Shown piece by piece: positions 14,749 through 23,943 of a stretch of DNA of 28,135 nucleotides (position 1 is its first letter; each line of letters opens with the position of its first letter). The notes below the pieces were generated by a model. It ran no database searches and was not told where the DNA came from. It was given only the letters and a program-made list of their open reading frames with translations. Source of the stretch: JBBECE01 sp040881985 (lineage in GTDB: Bacteria; Pseudomonadota; Alphaproteobacteria; Rhizobiales; Devosiaceae). A program made the translations under genes and the position numbers. Location of the stretch: positions 1 to 28,135 of the forward strand of contig JBBECE010000017.1 of NCBI GenBank assembly GCA_040881985.1, in the 5' to 3' direction.

Positions 14749-16190
14749 TATGCCGCCTCCGCCGCCAGCCGCTGCGCCTTCTTCACCGCGTCCTCGATCG
14801 TGCCGACCATGTAGAACGCCGCCTCCGGCAAATGGTCGTATTCCCCGGCCGCCACCGCCTTGAAGCCTTTGATCGTGTCCTCGATCTGGACGAAGATGCC
14901 GGGCGAGCCGGTGAAGACTTCGGCCACGAAGAAGGGCTGACTCATGAATCGCTCGATCTTGCGGGCGCGGGCCACCGTCACCTTGTCCTCTTCGGAGAGT
15001 TCATCCATCCCGAGGATCGCGATGATGTCCTGCAGGCTCTTGTAGCGCTGCAGGATTTCCTGCACCTGGCGGGCGACCTGATAGTGTTCCTGGCCAATGA
15101 CCGCCGGATCGAGCATGCGTGACGTCGAATCGAGCGGATCGACCGCCGGATAGATGCCCTTTTCCGAAATCGCCCGGCTCAGCACCGTCGTTGCGTCCAG
15201 ATGCGCGAACGAAGTCGCCGGCGCCGGGTCGGTCAGGTCGTCGGCGGGCACATAGATCGCCTGCACCGAGGTCACCGATCCCTTGGTCGTCGTGGTGATG
15301 CGCTCCTGCATCGTGCCCATGTCGGTCGCCAGCGTCGGCTGGTAGCCGACCGCCGAAGGGATGCGGCCGAGGAGCGCCGAGACTTCCGAACCCGCCTGGG
15401 TGAACCGGAAGATGTTGTCGATGAAGAACAAAACGTCCTGGCCCTGGTCGCGGAAATGCTCGGCGACCGTCAGACCGGTCAGTGCCACTCGGGCACGGGC
15501 CCCCGGCGGCTCGTTCATCTGCCCGAACACCAGTGCGCATTTCGAGCCTTCCGCCGAGCCGTGCTTATGCGGGTCCTTGTTGACCCCGGATTCGATCATC
15601 TCGTGATAGAGGTCGTTGCCCTCGCGGGTGCGCTCGCCGACCCCGGCAAACACCGAATAGCCGCCATGGGCCTTCGCGACATTGTTGATCAACTCCTGGA
15701 TGAGCACCGTCTTGCCCACCCCGGCGCCGCCGAAGAGCCCGATCTTGCCGCCCCGCGCGTAGGGCGCGAGCAGATCCACGACCTTGATGCCGGTCACCAG
15801 GATCTGTGCTTCGGGGCTCTGCTCGACGAAGGACGGTGCCTCCTGATGAATGGCGCGCCGCTGCTTGGTCTTGACCGGGCCGGCCTCGTCGATCGGCTCG
15901 CCGATGACGTTCATGATCCGTCCCAGCGTCTCGTCGCCCACCGGCACCGAGATCGGCTCGCCGGTGTCGGCCACATCCTGCCCACGCACCAGCCCCTCGG
16001 TCGTGTCCATGGCGATCGTGCGGACCATGTTCTCGCCGAGATGCTGCGCCACCTCCAGCACCAGCCGGTTGCCGTTGTTATCGGTCTCGAGCGCGTTGAG
16101 GATGGCGGGCAGATGTTCGTCGAACTCGACGTCCACCACCGCGCCGATAACCCGCGCCACCCGTCCGGTCGGCTTGTTCTTCGCTGCCAT
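14748..16190 (-). CDS. atpD: ATP synthase F1 beta subunit
   Basis: Beta carries the three catalytic sites of the F1 head. The 480 residues are full length. The P-loop GGAGVGKT lies at 154-161, followed by GVGERTREGNDL with the catalytic glutamate, the Walker B strand VLFFIDNIFRF, and GRIPSAVGYQPTLATDMG. The C-terminal helical domain ends in a run of alanines. The start ATG is 20 bases downstream of the atpG stop, with an AGGCGAAT-type ribosome site. Confidence 0.99.
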   Translation of the reverse strand: MAAKNKPTGRVARVIGAVVDVEFDEHLPAILNALETDNNGNRLVLEVAQHLGENMVRTIAMDTTEGLVRGQDVADTGEPISVPVGDETLGRIMNVIGEPIDEAGPVKTKQRRAIHQEAPSFVEQSPEAQILVTGIKVVDLLAPYARGGKIGLFGGAGVGKTVLIQELINNVAKAHGGYSVFAGVGERTREGNDLYHEMIESGVNKDPHKHGSAEGSKCALVFGQMNEPPGARARVALTGLTVAEHFRDQGQDVLFFIDNIFRFTQAGSEVSALLGRIPSAVGYQPTLATDMGTMQERITTTTKGSVTSVQAIYVPADDLTDPAPATSFAHLDATTVLSRAISEKGIYPAVDPLDSTSRMLDPAVIGQEHYQVARQVQEILQRYKSLQDIIAILGMDELSEEDKVTVARARKIERFMSQPFFVAEVFTGSPGIFVQIEDTIKGFKAVAAGEYDHLPEAAFYMVGTIEDAVKKAQRLAAEAA

Positions 16191-16210
16191 GCAATTCGCC
16201 TCGTTGTGGC

Positions 16211-17092
16211 TCAGAGCGCCTCGGCGCCCGAGATGATTTCGATCAGTTCCTTGGTGATCTGCGCCTGCCGCTGGCGGTTGTAGCTCAGCGTCAGATCCTG
16301 GATCATGTCGCCGGCGTTGCGGGTCGAATTGTCCATCGCCGTCATCTTGGCGCCCATCTCGCCCGCCCCGATCTCAAGCAGCGCGCGGAAGACCTGCACC
16401 GCGAGGTTGCGCGGCAGGAGGTCCTTCAGGATCGCGCCTTCGTCGGGCTCGTAGTCGTAATTCGGCGCCTCCGCTTTTATCTCCGCCGCCGCGGCCGCGC
16501 TGCGCGCCGGAATGATTTGCCGGGCGGTTGGAATCTGGCTGATAACCGACTTGAAGCGCGAATAGATCAACGTGGCGACGTCGAATTCGCCGGAATCAAA
16601 CATCGCCAGCACCTTGCCGGCAATCTGCTGGGCGTTGGCATAGCCGATCTGCTTGACCTCCCGGAGCGTCACATACTCGACGATCTGATTGGGGAAGGTC
16701 CGGCGCAGAATGTCGTGTCCCTTGCGCCCGACGCAAAAAATCTTCACCGACTTGCCCTCTGCAATGAGCGCGTTGGCGGTCTCCCGGGCAAGCCGGGCGA
16801 TCGCCGAATTGAACCCGCCGCATAGCCCGCGCTCGGCGCTCGTGACGATCAAGAGGTACACCCCGTCCGCGCTCGTCCCGCCAAGCAGCGGCGGGGCGTC
16901 GCTGCGGCCGGAATAGGCGCTGGCGAGCGAGGCCAAAACCGCATCCATCCGCTCGGCGTAGGGCCGCGCCGCCTCGGCGCGTTCCTGAGCGCGCCTCAGC
17001 TTCGCCGCGGCGACCATCTGCATCGCCTTGGTGATTTTCTGGATCGACTTGACCGTCGATATGCGGTTCTTCAGGGCCTTGAGGGACGGCAT
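16211..17092 (-). CDS. atpG: ATP synthase F1 gamma subunit
   Basis: Gamma is the rotating central shaft. The 293 residues show the two coiled-coil ends that define the family: LKALKNRISTVKSIQKITKA at the N-terminus and MDNSTRNAGDMIQDLTLSYN near the C-terminus. Between them lies the Rossmann-like middle domain containing SAERGLCGGFN. It stands between atpA (34 bases upstream) and atpD (20 bases downstream) in the standard F1 order. Confidence 0.98.
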   Translation of the reverse strand: MPSLKALKNRISTVKSIQKITKAMQMVAAAKLRRAQERAEAARPYAERMDAVLASLASAYSGRSDAPPLLGGTSADGVYLLIVTSAERGLCGGFNSAIARLARETANALIAEGKSVKIFCVGRKGHDILRRTFPNQIVEYVTLREVKQIGYANAQQIAGKVLAMFDSGEFDVATLIYSRFKSVISQIPTARQIIPARSAAAAAEIKAEAPNYDYEPDEGAILKDLLPRNLAVQVFRALLEIGAGEMGAKMTAMDNSTRNAGDMIQDLTLSYNRQRQAQITKELIEIISGAEAL

Positions 17093-17126
17093 CGGCGCGC
17101 TCGTTGCTTGGGCGGTCGGGTGAGAC

Positions 17127-18658
<1,532 letters not shown>

Positions 18659-18659
<1 letters not shown>

Positions 18660-19219
18660 TAGCCGACCTCTTTCATGGCGATCCGCATCGCCGCCAGTTT
18701 GGTTTTGAGCGACGAGTCGATCATCTGCGAGCCGACCTTGACGATCAGTCCGCCGATCAGCGTCGGATCGACCCGCGTGTCGAGCGCAACCGACTTGCCC
18801 AACTTGCGTTTGATTTCCGAGGCGAGCGCCTCGGACTGCTTGTCGGTCAGCGCGGTCGCCGAGATCACTTCGGCCCGCACTTCGCCGCGCGCCTTCGCCG
18901 CCATCTCCTTGAACCCGGCAATCATCGCCGACAGCGCGAATAGCCGCTTGTTGCGGGCGACGAGCCTGAGAAAATTCGCCACCAGCCCCTCGGCAAGCCC
19001 CTTTTCGATCAGCGCTTCGATCGCCGCCTCCTTGGCGATCCCGGAAATCACCGGGCTTCTGAGGAAACGGCGGAAATCTTCGCTCTTGCCGATGAGCGCC
19101 GTGATCGCGTCGAGACTTGCTTCGAAGCGCTTCAGATCCTTCTCGTCCGAGGCGAGATCGAACAACGCCCCCGCATAGGGGCGCGCGATATGGGCCAATA
19201 CCGGACTGCTCGCGCTCAA
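18659..19219 (-). CDS. atpH: ATP synthase F1 delta subunit
   Basis: Delta (OSCP homologue) joins F1 to the peripheral stalk. The 186 residues have the family's ARPYAGALFDLA start, the central FLRLVARNKRLFALSAMI helix, and the C-terminal DPTLIGGLIVKVGSQMIDSSLKTKL. No ATG lies near the expected start. TTG at 19219 gives the best fit; a second TTG lies seven codons later. It is the first gene of the F1 operon, 193 bases after priA. The Fo genes atpIBEF are not in this window, as expected for alphaproteobacteria where they form a separate operon. Confidence 0.96.
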
Positions 19220-19412
19220 CGCTTCAAAGGCCCCATTTTCCCTTGTCGACCGCGCCCGAAAAGGGTGGCGAAACCGTCAGTCAAAGTGGCTGTCATGCAG
19301 GCCAGAGGGGCCCTCAACAGCCCCCCTCGAAATGCCGGGGTCCACCTAGCACAGCCCCGGCGACGGGCGCAATACAGCGGCGGCCGTTTTTGCGGCTCGG
19401 GCCGTCCCCGTC
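19220..19412 (-). promoter_or_regulatory. priA-atpH intergenic region, probable atp operon leader
   Basis: The 193 bases between the priA stop and atpH contain a perfect 7-bp stem GCCGGGG/CCCCGGC (19334-19340 with 19355-19361, 14-base loop) followed on the minus strand by ATTT, which may end priA transcripts. Two weak promoter candidates read towards atpH: TTGCGC with CTAGGT 17 bases downstream (the latter inside the hairpin loop), and TTTGAC near 19280 with CTTTTC about 16 bases downstream. I cannot choose between them. No open frame with family resemblance is present. Confidence 0.4.
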
Positions 19413-21590
19413 TCAGTAGAAGCTCATCGGATCGATATCGACCTGCACCTTGAGACTGCCGGTCGCCGGCTCGGCTTGTGCCAGCCAGAAGCGCACATAG
19501 CCGGAAAGGTCGAACTCCTTGGCGCTTTGCGCCAGAAGCCGCACCCGGTGCCGGCCGCGCACCATTGCGACCGGCGCGTCGGCCGGCCCGAACAGCCGGA
19601 GGCCCCCCGCCCGCGGCGCCTTGGCGAGGAGGCCCCGCGCATAGTCGGTGGCTTGCCTGTGGTCGGCGGCCGAAACGATCAGCGCCGCGAGCCGCCCGAA
19701 CGGCGGCAGCTGGCCCTCTTGCCGCACCGTCATCTCATGGGCGTAGAAGGCTTCGCGATCGCCCTTGACCATCGCCTGCATCACCGGATGCTCGGGCACA
19801 TAGGTCTGCAGGAACGCCCGCCCATGTTTGCCGGCGCGCCCAGCCCGCCCCGTCACCTGGGTCAGGATCTGGAAAGTCTTCTCGGCCGCCCGCGGATCGC
19901 CATGGGCGAGCCCGAGGTCCGCGTCGAGCACGCCGACGAGATTGAGCCTCGGGAAATTGTGCCCCTTGGCGACGAGCTGGGTGCCGATAATGAGGTCATA
20001 GTCGCCCCGCGCGATCTCGGCGAAGCGCTCGCGGATTTGGGCGATGCCGCCCATGTCGGAGGAAAGGATCACCCGCCGCGCTTCGGGGAAGCGCTCGGCG
20101 GTCTCCTCGGCTACCCGCTCGATTCCCGGACCGACCGGGGTCAGCGCATCCTGCGCCCCGCACTTGCCGCAGCGTTCGGGCGTGCGGATTTCGTGGCCGC
20201 AATGGTGACAGGCGAGCACGCCCCGAAATCGGTGCTCGACCAGCCAGGTCGAGCAGTTCGGGCACTGATACTGGTAGCCGCAGGCCCGGCAGATGGTCAG
20301 CGGGGCATAGCCGCGCCGGTTGAGAAAGAGCAGCGCCTGCTCGCCCCGCTTGAGGCTCGCGACGATCTCCTCGGCGAGCCGCGGGGCGATCCAGCGGCCG
20401 CGCTCGGGCCCCTCCCGCCGCATGTCGATGGCGTAAATCTCCGGTAGCGCCGCATCGGCATGCCGGTCATGCAGGCGCACATATGCATACCGGCCCTGCT
20501 CGGCATTGTTGCGCGACTCGACCGATGGCGTCGCCGAACTGAGGATCACCCGGGCCTCGGCGAGCGACGCCCGCACGATCGCCATGTCGCGAGCGTGGTA
20601 ATTGATCCCGTCGGCCTGCTTGAAAGCGGAATCGTGCTCCTCGTCGATAACGATGAGCCCGAGACCGGGGAACGGCAGGAACAGCGCCGAGCGCGCTCCG
20701 ACCAGTGCCCTGACCTCGCCCTTCGCCACCGCCCGCCACATCGCCGCACGCTTCGCCGGGGTCAGGTCCGAATGCCATTCCCCCGGTCGGCAGCCGAACC
20801 GCTCCTCGAAGCGCCGCAGAAACGCCTGAGTCAGAGCGATCTCGGGCAGGAGGATCACGACCTGCCGGCCGGCGCGGAGCGTGTCCGCCACCGCCTCGAA
20901 GAAAACCTCGGTCTTGCCCGACCCGGTGACCCCGTCGAGGAGCGCGACCGAAAACCCGCCTTTGTCGGCAGCCCGAATCGCTGCCAGCGCTTCGGCTTGC
21001 CCCTCGCTCAAGGCCGCCGGCGCGAAGTCGGGCTCGGGCACCCCGACGAGCGGCGGCGGTGGCACCTGGACTGGGGCAAGCGTCCCGGCCTTGACCAGTC
21101 CCTCGATCACCGATGGCCCGACCCCCGAGGCCCCGACGAGCGCCGCCTTCGGCCAGGCCATTCCCGGCACGCCTTCCTCGAACACGGCAAGCACGCGTTG
21201 GCGTGCGTCGGTCATCCGCTCGGGGGGTCGGCCGGCCTTGACAAACGCGGTGACCGGCCGGGGCGGCTCCAGCGCCTCGCGCGAGCGCAGCACCGAGCGC
21301 AGCACCATGCCCGGCGGCGCCAGCGTATAGCGGGCGACCCAGTCGACGAGTTTCAGGAGCTCATCCGCAAGAGGCGGCACGTCGTAGACGAACGAAATGT
21401 CGCGCAGCCGGTTATGCGCGACCATGTCCTTGGGCTCTCCCCAGACGACCCCGATCGTCTCGCGCGGGCCGAGCGGCACGACAACGATCGAGCCGCGCGC
21501 GACTGCCATCCCCTCGGGCACCCGGTAGGAATAGGCGCCCGCAACCGCCACCGGCACCATCACCGCCACGATGTCCGGCGCGATCGCCAT
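19413..21590 (-). CDS. priA: Primosomal protein N' (replication restart helicase PriA)
   Basis: PriA recognises stalled forks and reloads the replicative helicase. I chose ATG 21590 (725 residues) over the adjacent TTG 21593. The N-terminal DNA-binding domain (VPVAVAGAYSYRVPEG) covers about 1-105. The helicase core has Walker A GVTGSGKT at about 220-227, the DEEH box at about 316-319 and SSATPSVES. All eight zinc cysteines are present in four CxxC pairs between about 434 and 477, and the helicase C-terminal part contains GTQLVAKGHNFP. The gene precedes atpH and runs divergently from xerC. Confidence 0.98.
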   Translation of the reverse strand: MAIAPDIVAVMVPVAVAGAYSYRVPEGMAVARGSIVVVPLGPRETIGVVWGEPKDMVAHNRLRDISFVYDVPPLADELLKLVDWVARYTLAPPGMVLRSVLRSREALEPPRPVTAFVKAGRPPERMTDARQRVLAVFEEGVPGMAWPKAALVGASGVGPSVIEGLVKAGTLAPVQVPPPPLVGVPEPDFAPAALSEGQAEALAAIRAADKGGFSVALLDGVTGSGKTEVFFEAVADTLRAGRQVVILLPEIALTQAFLRRFEERFGCRPGEWHSDLTPAKRAAMWRAVAKGEVRALVGARSALFLPFPGLGLIVIDEEHDSAFKQADGINYHARDMAIVRASLAEARVILSSATPSVESRNNAEQGRYAYVRLHDRHADAALPEIYAIDMRREGPERGRWIAPRLAEEIVASLKRGEQALLFLNRRGYAPLTICRACGYQYQCPNCSTWLVEHRFRGVLACHHCGHEIRTPERCGKCGAQDALTPVGPGIERVAEETAERFPEARRVILSSDMGGIAQIRERFAEIARGDYDLIIGTQLVAKGHNFPRLNLVGVLDADLGLAHGDPRAAEKTFQILTQVTGRAGRAGKHGRAFLQTYVPEHPVMQAMVKGDREAFYAHEMTVRQEGQLPPFGRLAALIVSAADHRQATDYARGLLAKAPRAGGLRLFGPADAPVAMVRGRHRVRLLAQSAKEFDLSGYVRFWLAQAEPATGSLKVQVDIDPMSFY

Positions 21591-21593
21591 CAA

Positions 21594-21708
21594 TTTCGCC
21601 CCATTTCGAGTCGCGAACGAAAAGAGTACAGATTACGACGCGCCGCCGCGAGGGTTTGTTCGCACCCGCTTTCGCATTCGGTAAGCTCGCCCTGCTAGGC
21701 TATATTCG
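21594..21708. promoter_or_regulatory. Divergent priA/xerC promoter region
   Basis: These 115 bases must hold promoters for both directions. TATATT at 21701-21706 is the best -10-like hexamer towards xerC, but it stands two bases before the xerC ATG. If used, the transcript would be leaderless or start inside the gene. I see no convincing -35 partner and no clear promoter towards priA. Confidence 0.3.
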
Positions 21709-22644
21709 ATGTCCGAAATTCTTGTCCCCGCTGACCCGCAGGTCCGCCGCTGGCTGGACGATTGGCTCGGCGAGCTGGCCCGGGTGCGGCGGCTCGCGCC
21801 CAAGACGCTTGAAGCCTATCGGCGCGACGCCGGCCAGTTTGTCGGGTTTCTGGCCTCCCATATCGGCGGGACAGTTGGCAAGGAAACGCTTTCAACCCTC
21901 CGCCCCGCCGACATCAGGGCCTTTCTCGCCCGGCGCCGCGCCGAGGGCGCCGGCTCACGCTCCCTCGCTCGCACCCTTTCCGGGCTACGCTCGCTCTTCC
22001 GCTTTCTCGAGCGCGAAGGCCATGCGACCGGCGACACGCTCGCCGCCGTCCGGGCGCCGAAAAGGCCCCAGTCGCTGCCCAAGGCCCTGACCGAAGCCGA
22101 GGCATGCAGGATCGTCGCCGAAGCCGGCGCTCTGGGCGAGGAACCCTGGATCCAAGCCCGCGACACCGCCATTTTCGCCTTGCTCTACGGGGCCGGCCTG
22201 CGCATTGCTGAGGCCCTATCGCTGACCCGCGTGGATATTTCGGGCGGCGATTCGATTCGGGTCACCGGCAAGGGCGGCAAGTCCCGCCTCGTGCCGCTGC
22301 TGCCGGTCATCCACCGAGCGGTCGATGCTTATTTCGCACTCTGCCCCTATGCCCCCCTGCCGGGCGAGCCCGCCTTCCGGGGCGCCAAGGGCGGTCCGCT
22401 GTCTCCCCGCATCGTCCAGCAAAAGCTCGAAAAGCTGCGCGGTGCCATCGGTCTGCCGCCCGGCGCGACCCCGCACGCGCTGAGGCACTCGTTTGCGACC
22501 CATCTTCTGGGCCGCGGCGGCGACCTGCGCGCCATTCAGGAACTTTTGGGCCACGCTTCCCTGTCGACCACTCAAATCTATACCCACGTCGACACGCAAC
22601 GGCTCCTCAAGGCCTATCGCGCGGCCCATCCCCGCAGCCGCTAA
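21709..22644 (+). CDS. xerC: Tyrosine recombinase XerC
   Basis: XerC, with XerD, resolves chromosome dimers at dif. The 311 residues have the SAM-like N-terminal core-binding domain (about 10-105) and the catalytic domain (about 125-305). The catalytic set is complete: Arg165 in GAGLRIAEAL, Lys in TGKGGK (~188), His256 and Arg259 in PHALRHSFATH, His282 in LGHASLSTTQIY and nucleophile Tyr291. XerC rather than XerD is chosen from its position beside priA, as in related genomes (from memory). No integron or phage feature is nearby, so an accessory integrase is unlikely. Confidence 0.93.
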   Translation: MSEILVPADPQVRRWLDDWLGELARVRRLAPKTLEAYRRDAGQFVGFLASHIGGTVGKETLSTLRPADIRAFLARRRAEGAGSRSLARTLSGLRSLFRFLEREGHATGDTLAAVRAPKRPQSLPKALTEAEACRIVAEAGALGEEPWIQARDTAIFALLYGAGLRIAEALSLTRVDISGGDSIRVTGKGGKSRLVPLLPVIHRAVDAYFALCPYAPLPGEPAFRGAKGGPLSPRIVQQKLEKLRGAIGLPPGATPHALRHSFATHLLGRGGDLRAIQELLGHASLSTTQIYTHVDTQRLLKAYRAAHPRSR

Positions 22645-22661
22645 CCACTTTTCCGGCCGTA

Positions 22662-22690
22662 TTGATTTCGTCATCGGCGCAATCCATTGT
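22662..22690 (+). promoter_or_regulatory. Candidate promoter of the six-repeat protein gene
   Basis: TTGATT (22662-22667) and CATTGT (22685-22690) are 17 bases apart and would give a leader of about 29 bases. AAGGA (22712-22716) then serves as ribosome site nine bases before the ATG. The -10 is weak, so read-through from xerC is an alternative. Confidence 0.3.
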
Positions 22691-22725
22691 GGCCGCCGGG
22701 GAACAATCCTTAAGGACCATCCATC

Positions 22726-23886
22726 ATGAATCGCATGCTTGCCTACGGTCGCGCGGCGCTTTTCGCTACCGGTGCGGCCCTGTTTCTCGCCGGCACACCC
22801 GCCTTCGCCATCGATTTTGGCGACGACGCGAGCCAGTGGTCCAACGACGCCGAATGTGACGATCCCCGTTTCGCCGGGCCCGGCATGACCGAAACGACCC
22901 TCTTGCAGGCCGACATCCTGCACGATGCCGCCGATTGCCAGGCGGCCTTTGAATCGGGCGAGCTGGTGCTTGACGTCTCGATCGGCTTCGGCGACGACGC
23001 CGGCACTTGGCCCGAGGACGGCGAGTGCGACGATCCGCGCTTCGAAGGCGAGGGCATCGCCACCGCGCTCAACGAGGACAACAACGGCCACGACGCAACC
23101 GATTGCCGGCTGCTCTTCAACGCCAGCAAGGTGACGCTGATTGCTAGTTCGACCGAGCCGATCGCGGCGGGCGACGTGGACTTCGGCGACGACACCAGCT
23201 CCTGGGCCAATAACGGGGAATGCGACGATCCGCGCTTCGAGGGCGCGGGCATGGCCGTGACCCTGCTCGACGCCGATACAATGCATGACGCGACCGATTG
23301 TCAGCAGGCCTTCGAAGCCGGCCGGATTACGCTGCTGGCGAGCGTGCCAACGGCCGACGTCGATTTCGGCGACGACACCAGCTCCTGGGCCAACAATGGC
23401 GAGTGCGACGATCCGCGCTTTGAAGGTCCGGGCATGGCGGCAACCTTGCTCGATTCCGACAATGGCCATGACGCGACCGACTGCCAGCAGGCCTTCGATG
23501 CCGGGCGCATCACCCTGGTGGCAAGCATTGCGTTGCCCGACGTCGAACTTGGCGACGATGATGGATTCTGGGCGCTCAACGGCGAGTGTGACGACCCGCG
23601 CTTCGCGGGCCTCGGCATGGCGCTGAAGACCCTGGATGAAGACATTCTGCACGACGCCACCGATTGCCGGGATGCGCTCGAAGCCGGCAATGCGGAACTT
23701 CGGCCGGTTGACCTGTCTGCAATCGATTTCGGCACCGACGGCGGCAGCTGGACCGAGGATGGGGAGTGCGACGACCCGCGTTTCGTCGGCCCGGGCAGCT
23801 CCTATCTCGAGGCCGAAGAAGAAATCCTCAACGATGCAACCGACTGCCAGGCACTGTTTGAAGACGGCAAGGTCCGCTTGCGTTAG
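22726..23886 (+). CDS. Exported protein of six Cys/Asp-rich tandem modules, function unknown
   Basis: I do not recognise a characterised family. The 386 residues start with a clear signal peptide (hydrophobic 9-22, cleavage after AFA at 28). All the rest is six copies of one module with the pattern (D/E)(F/L)GxDxxxW-xxxGECDDPRF-xGxGM-11 residues-HDATDC-xxxFxxG. Each copy has exactly two cysteines: 44/71, 101/127, 166/192, 227/253, 288/314 and 348/374, spaced 26 residues (27 in copy 1). One disulfide per module in the periplasm is the natural reading. The conserved acidic residues could bind Ca2+ or similar; this is inference. The protein is very acidic and has no membrane segment or catalytic motif. 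Similar GECDDPRF/DATDC modules occur, as I recall, in other alphaproteobacterial proteins. It stands alone between xerC and the convergent lpdA. Confidence 0.9.
   Translation: MNRMLAYGRAALFATGAALFLAGTPAFAIDFGDDASQWSNDAECDDPRFAGPGMTETTLLQADILHDAADCQAAFESGELVLDVSIGFGDDAGTWPEDGECDDPRFEGEGIATALNEDNNGHDATDCRLLFNASKVTLIASSTEPIAAGDVDFGDDTSSWANNGECDDPRFEGAGMAVTLLDADTMHDATDCQQAFEAGRITLLASVPTADVDFGDDTSSWANNGECDDPRFEGPGMAATLLDSDNGHDATDCQQAFDAGRITLVASIALPDVELGDDDGFWALNGECDDPRFAGLGMALKTLDEDILHDATDCRDALEAGNAELRPVDLSAIDFGTDGGSWTEDGECDDPRFVGPGSSYLEAEEEILNDATDCQALFEDGKVRLR
22810..23883 (+). repeat. Six tandem coding repeats (~160-165 bp units)
   Basis: The units start at about 22810, 22984, 23176, 23359, 23542 and 23722, and are separated by short variable linkers (4-13 codons). 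The distance between first cysteines is 57, 65, 61, 61 and 60 residues. Units 3 and 4 are nearly identical in protein and share a 17-codon stretch (FGDDTSSWANNGECDDP) that is also close to identical in DNA. Units 1 and 6 are the most divergent. Confidence 0.92.
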
Positions 23887-23898
23887 TTTGCTCTCAAC

Positions 23899-23925
23899 GG
23901 CTCGCGGCGCCACGCGCCGCGAGCC
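23899..23925. terminator. Hairpin between convergent genes, possible bidirectional terminator
   Basis: GGCTCGCGGCGC (23899-23910) pairs perfectly with GCGCCGCGAGCC (23914-23925) across the loop CAC, a 12-bp GC-rich stem 12 bases after the repeat-protein stop and 18 bases beyond the lpdA stop. Neither side has a strong T-run, so it may act with Rho or only stabilise 3' ends. Confidence 0.6.
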
Positions 23926-23943
23926 GGCCTGGAGGCGTGAGGT

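Noticed and set aside
15201..16283. Plus-strand open frames of 360 and, at 17232-18662, 476 codons opposite atpD and atpA
   Set aside because: They are Arg/His/Asp-rich antisense shadows of highly conserved genes with no ribosome site or domain.
21709..22644. Tyrosine recombinase as a mobile-element integrase
   Set aside because: The protein has XerC length and motifs and a housekeeping neighbour (priA). No att-like direct repeats, excisionase or cargo genes were seen, and the tRNA-Ser is 21 kb away and intact.
22810..23883. CRISPR-like or satellite interpretation of the regular repeats
   Set aside because: The ~165-182-bp period keeps one reading frame and varies mainly at synonymous positions, so the units are protein repeats, not noncoding arrays.
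22216..23913. 565-codon minus-strand open frame across the six-repeat gene and xerC
   Set aside because: Its internal repeats (VAEIDVG, ARIVAL) simply reflect the repeats on the plus strand; it crosses the xerC catalytic region and lacks a signal or start context. The plus-strand protein has a signal peptide, ribosome site and invariant cysteines.
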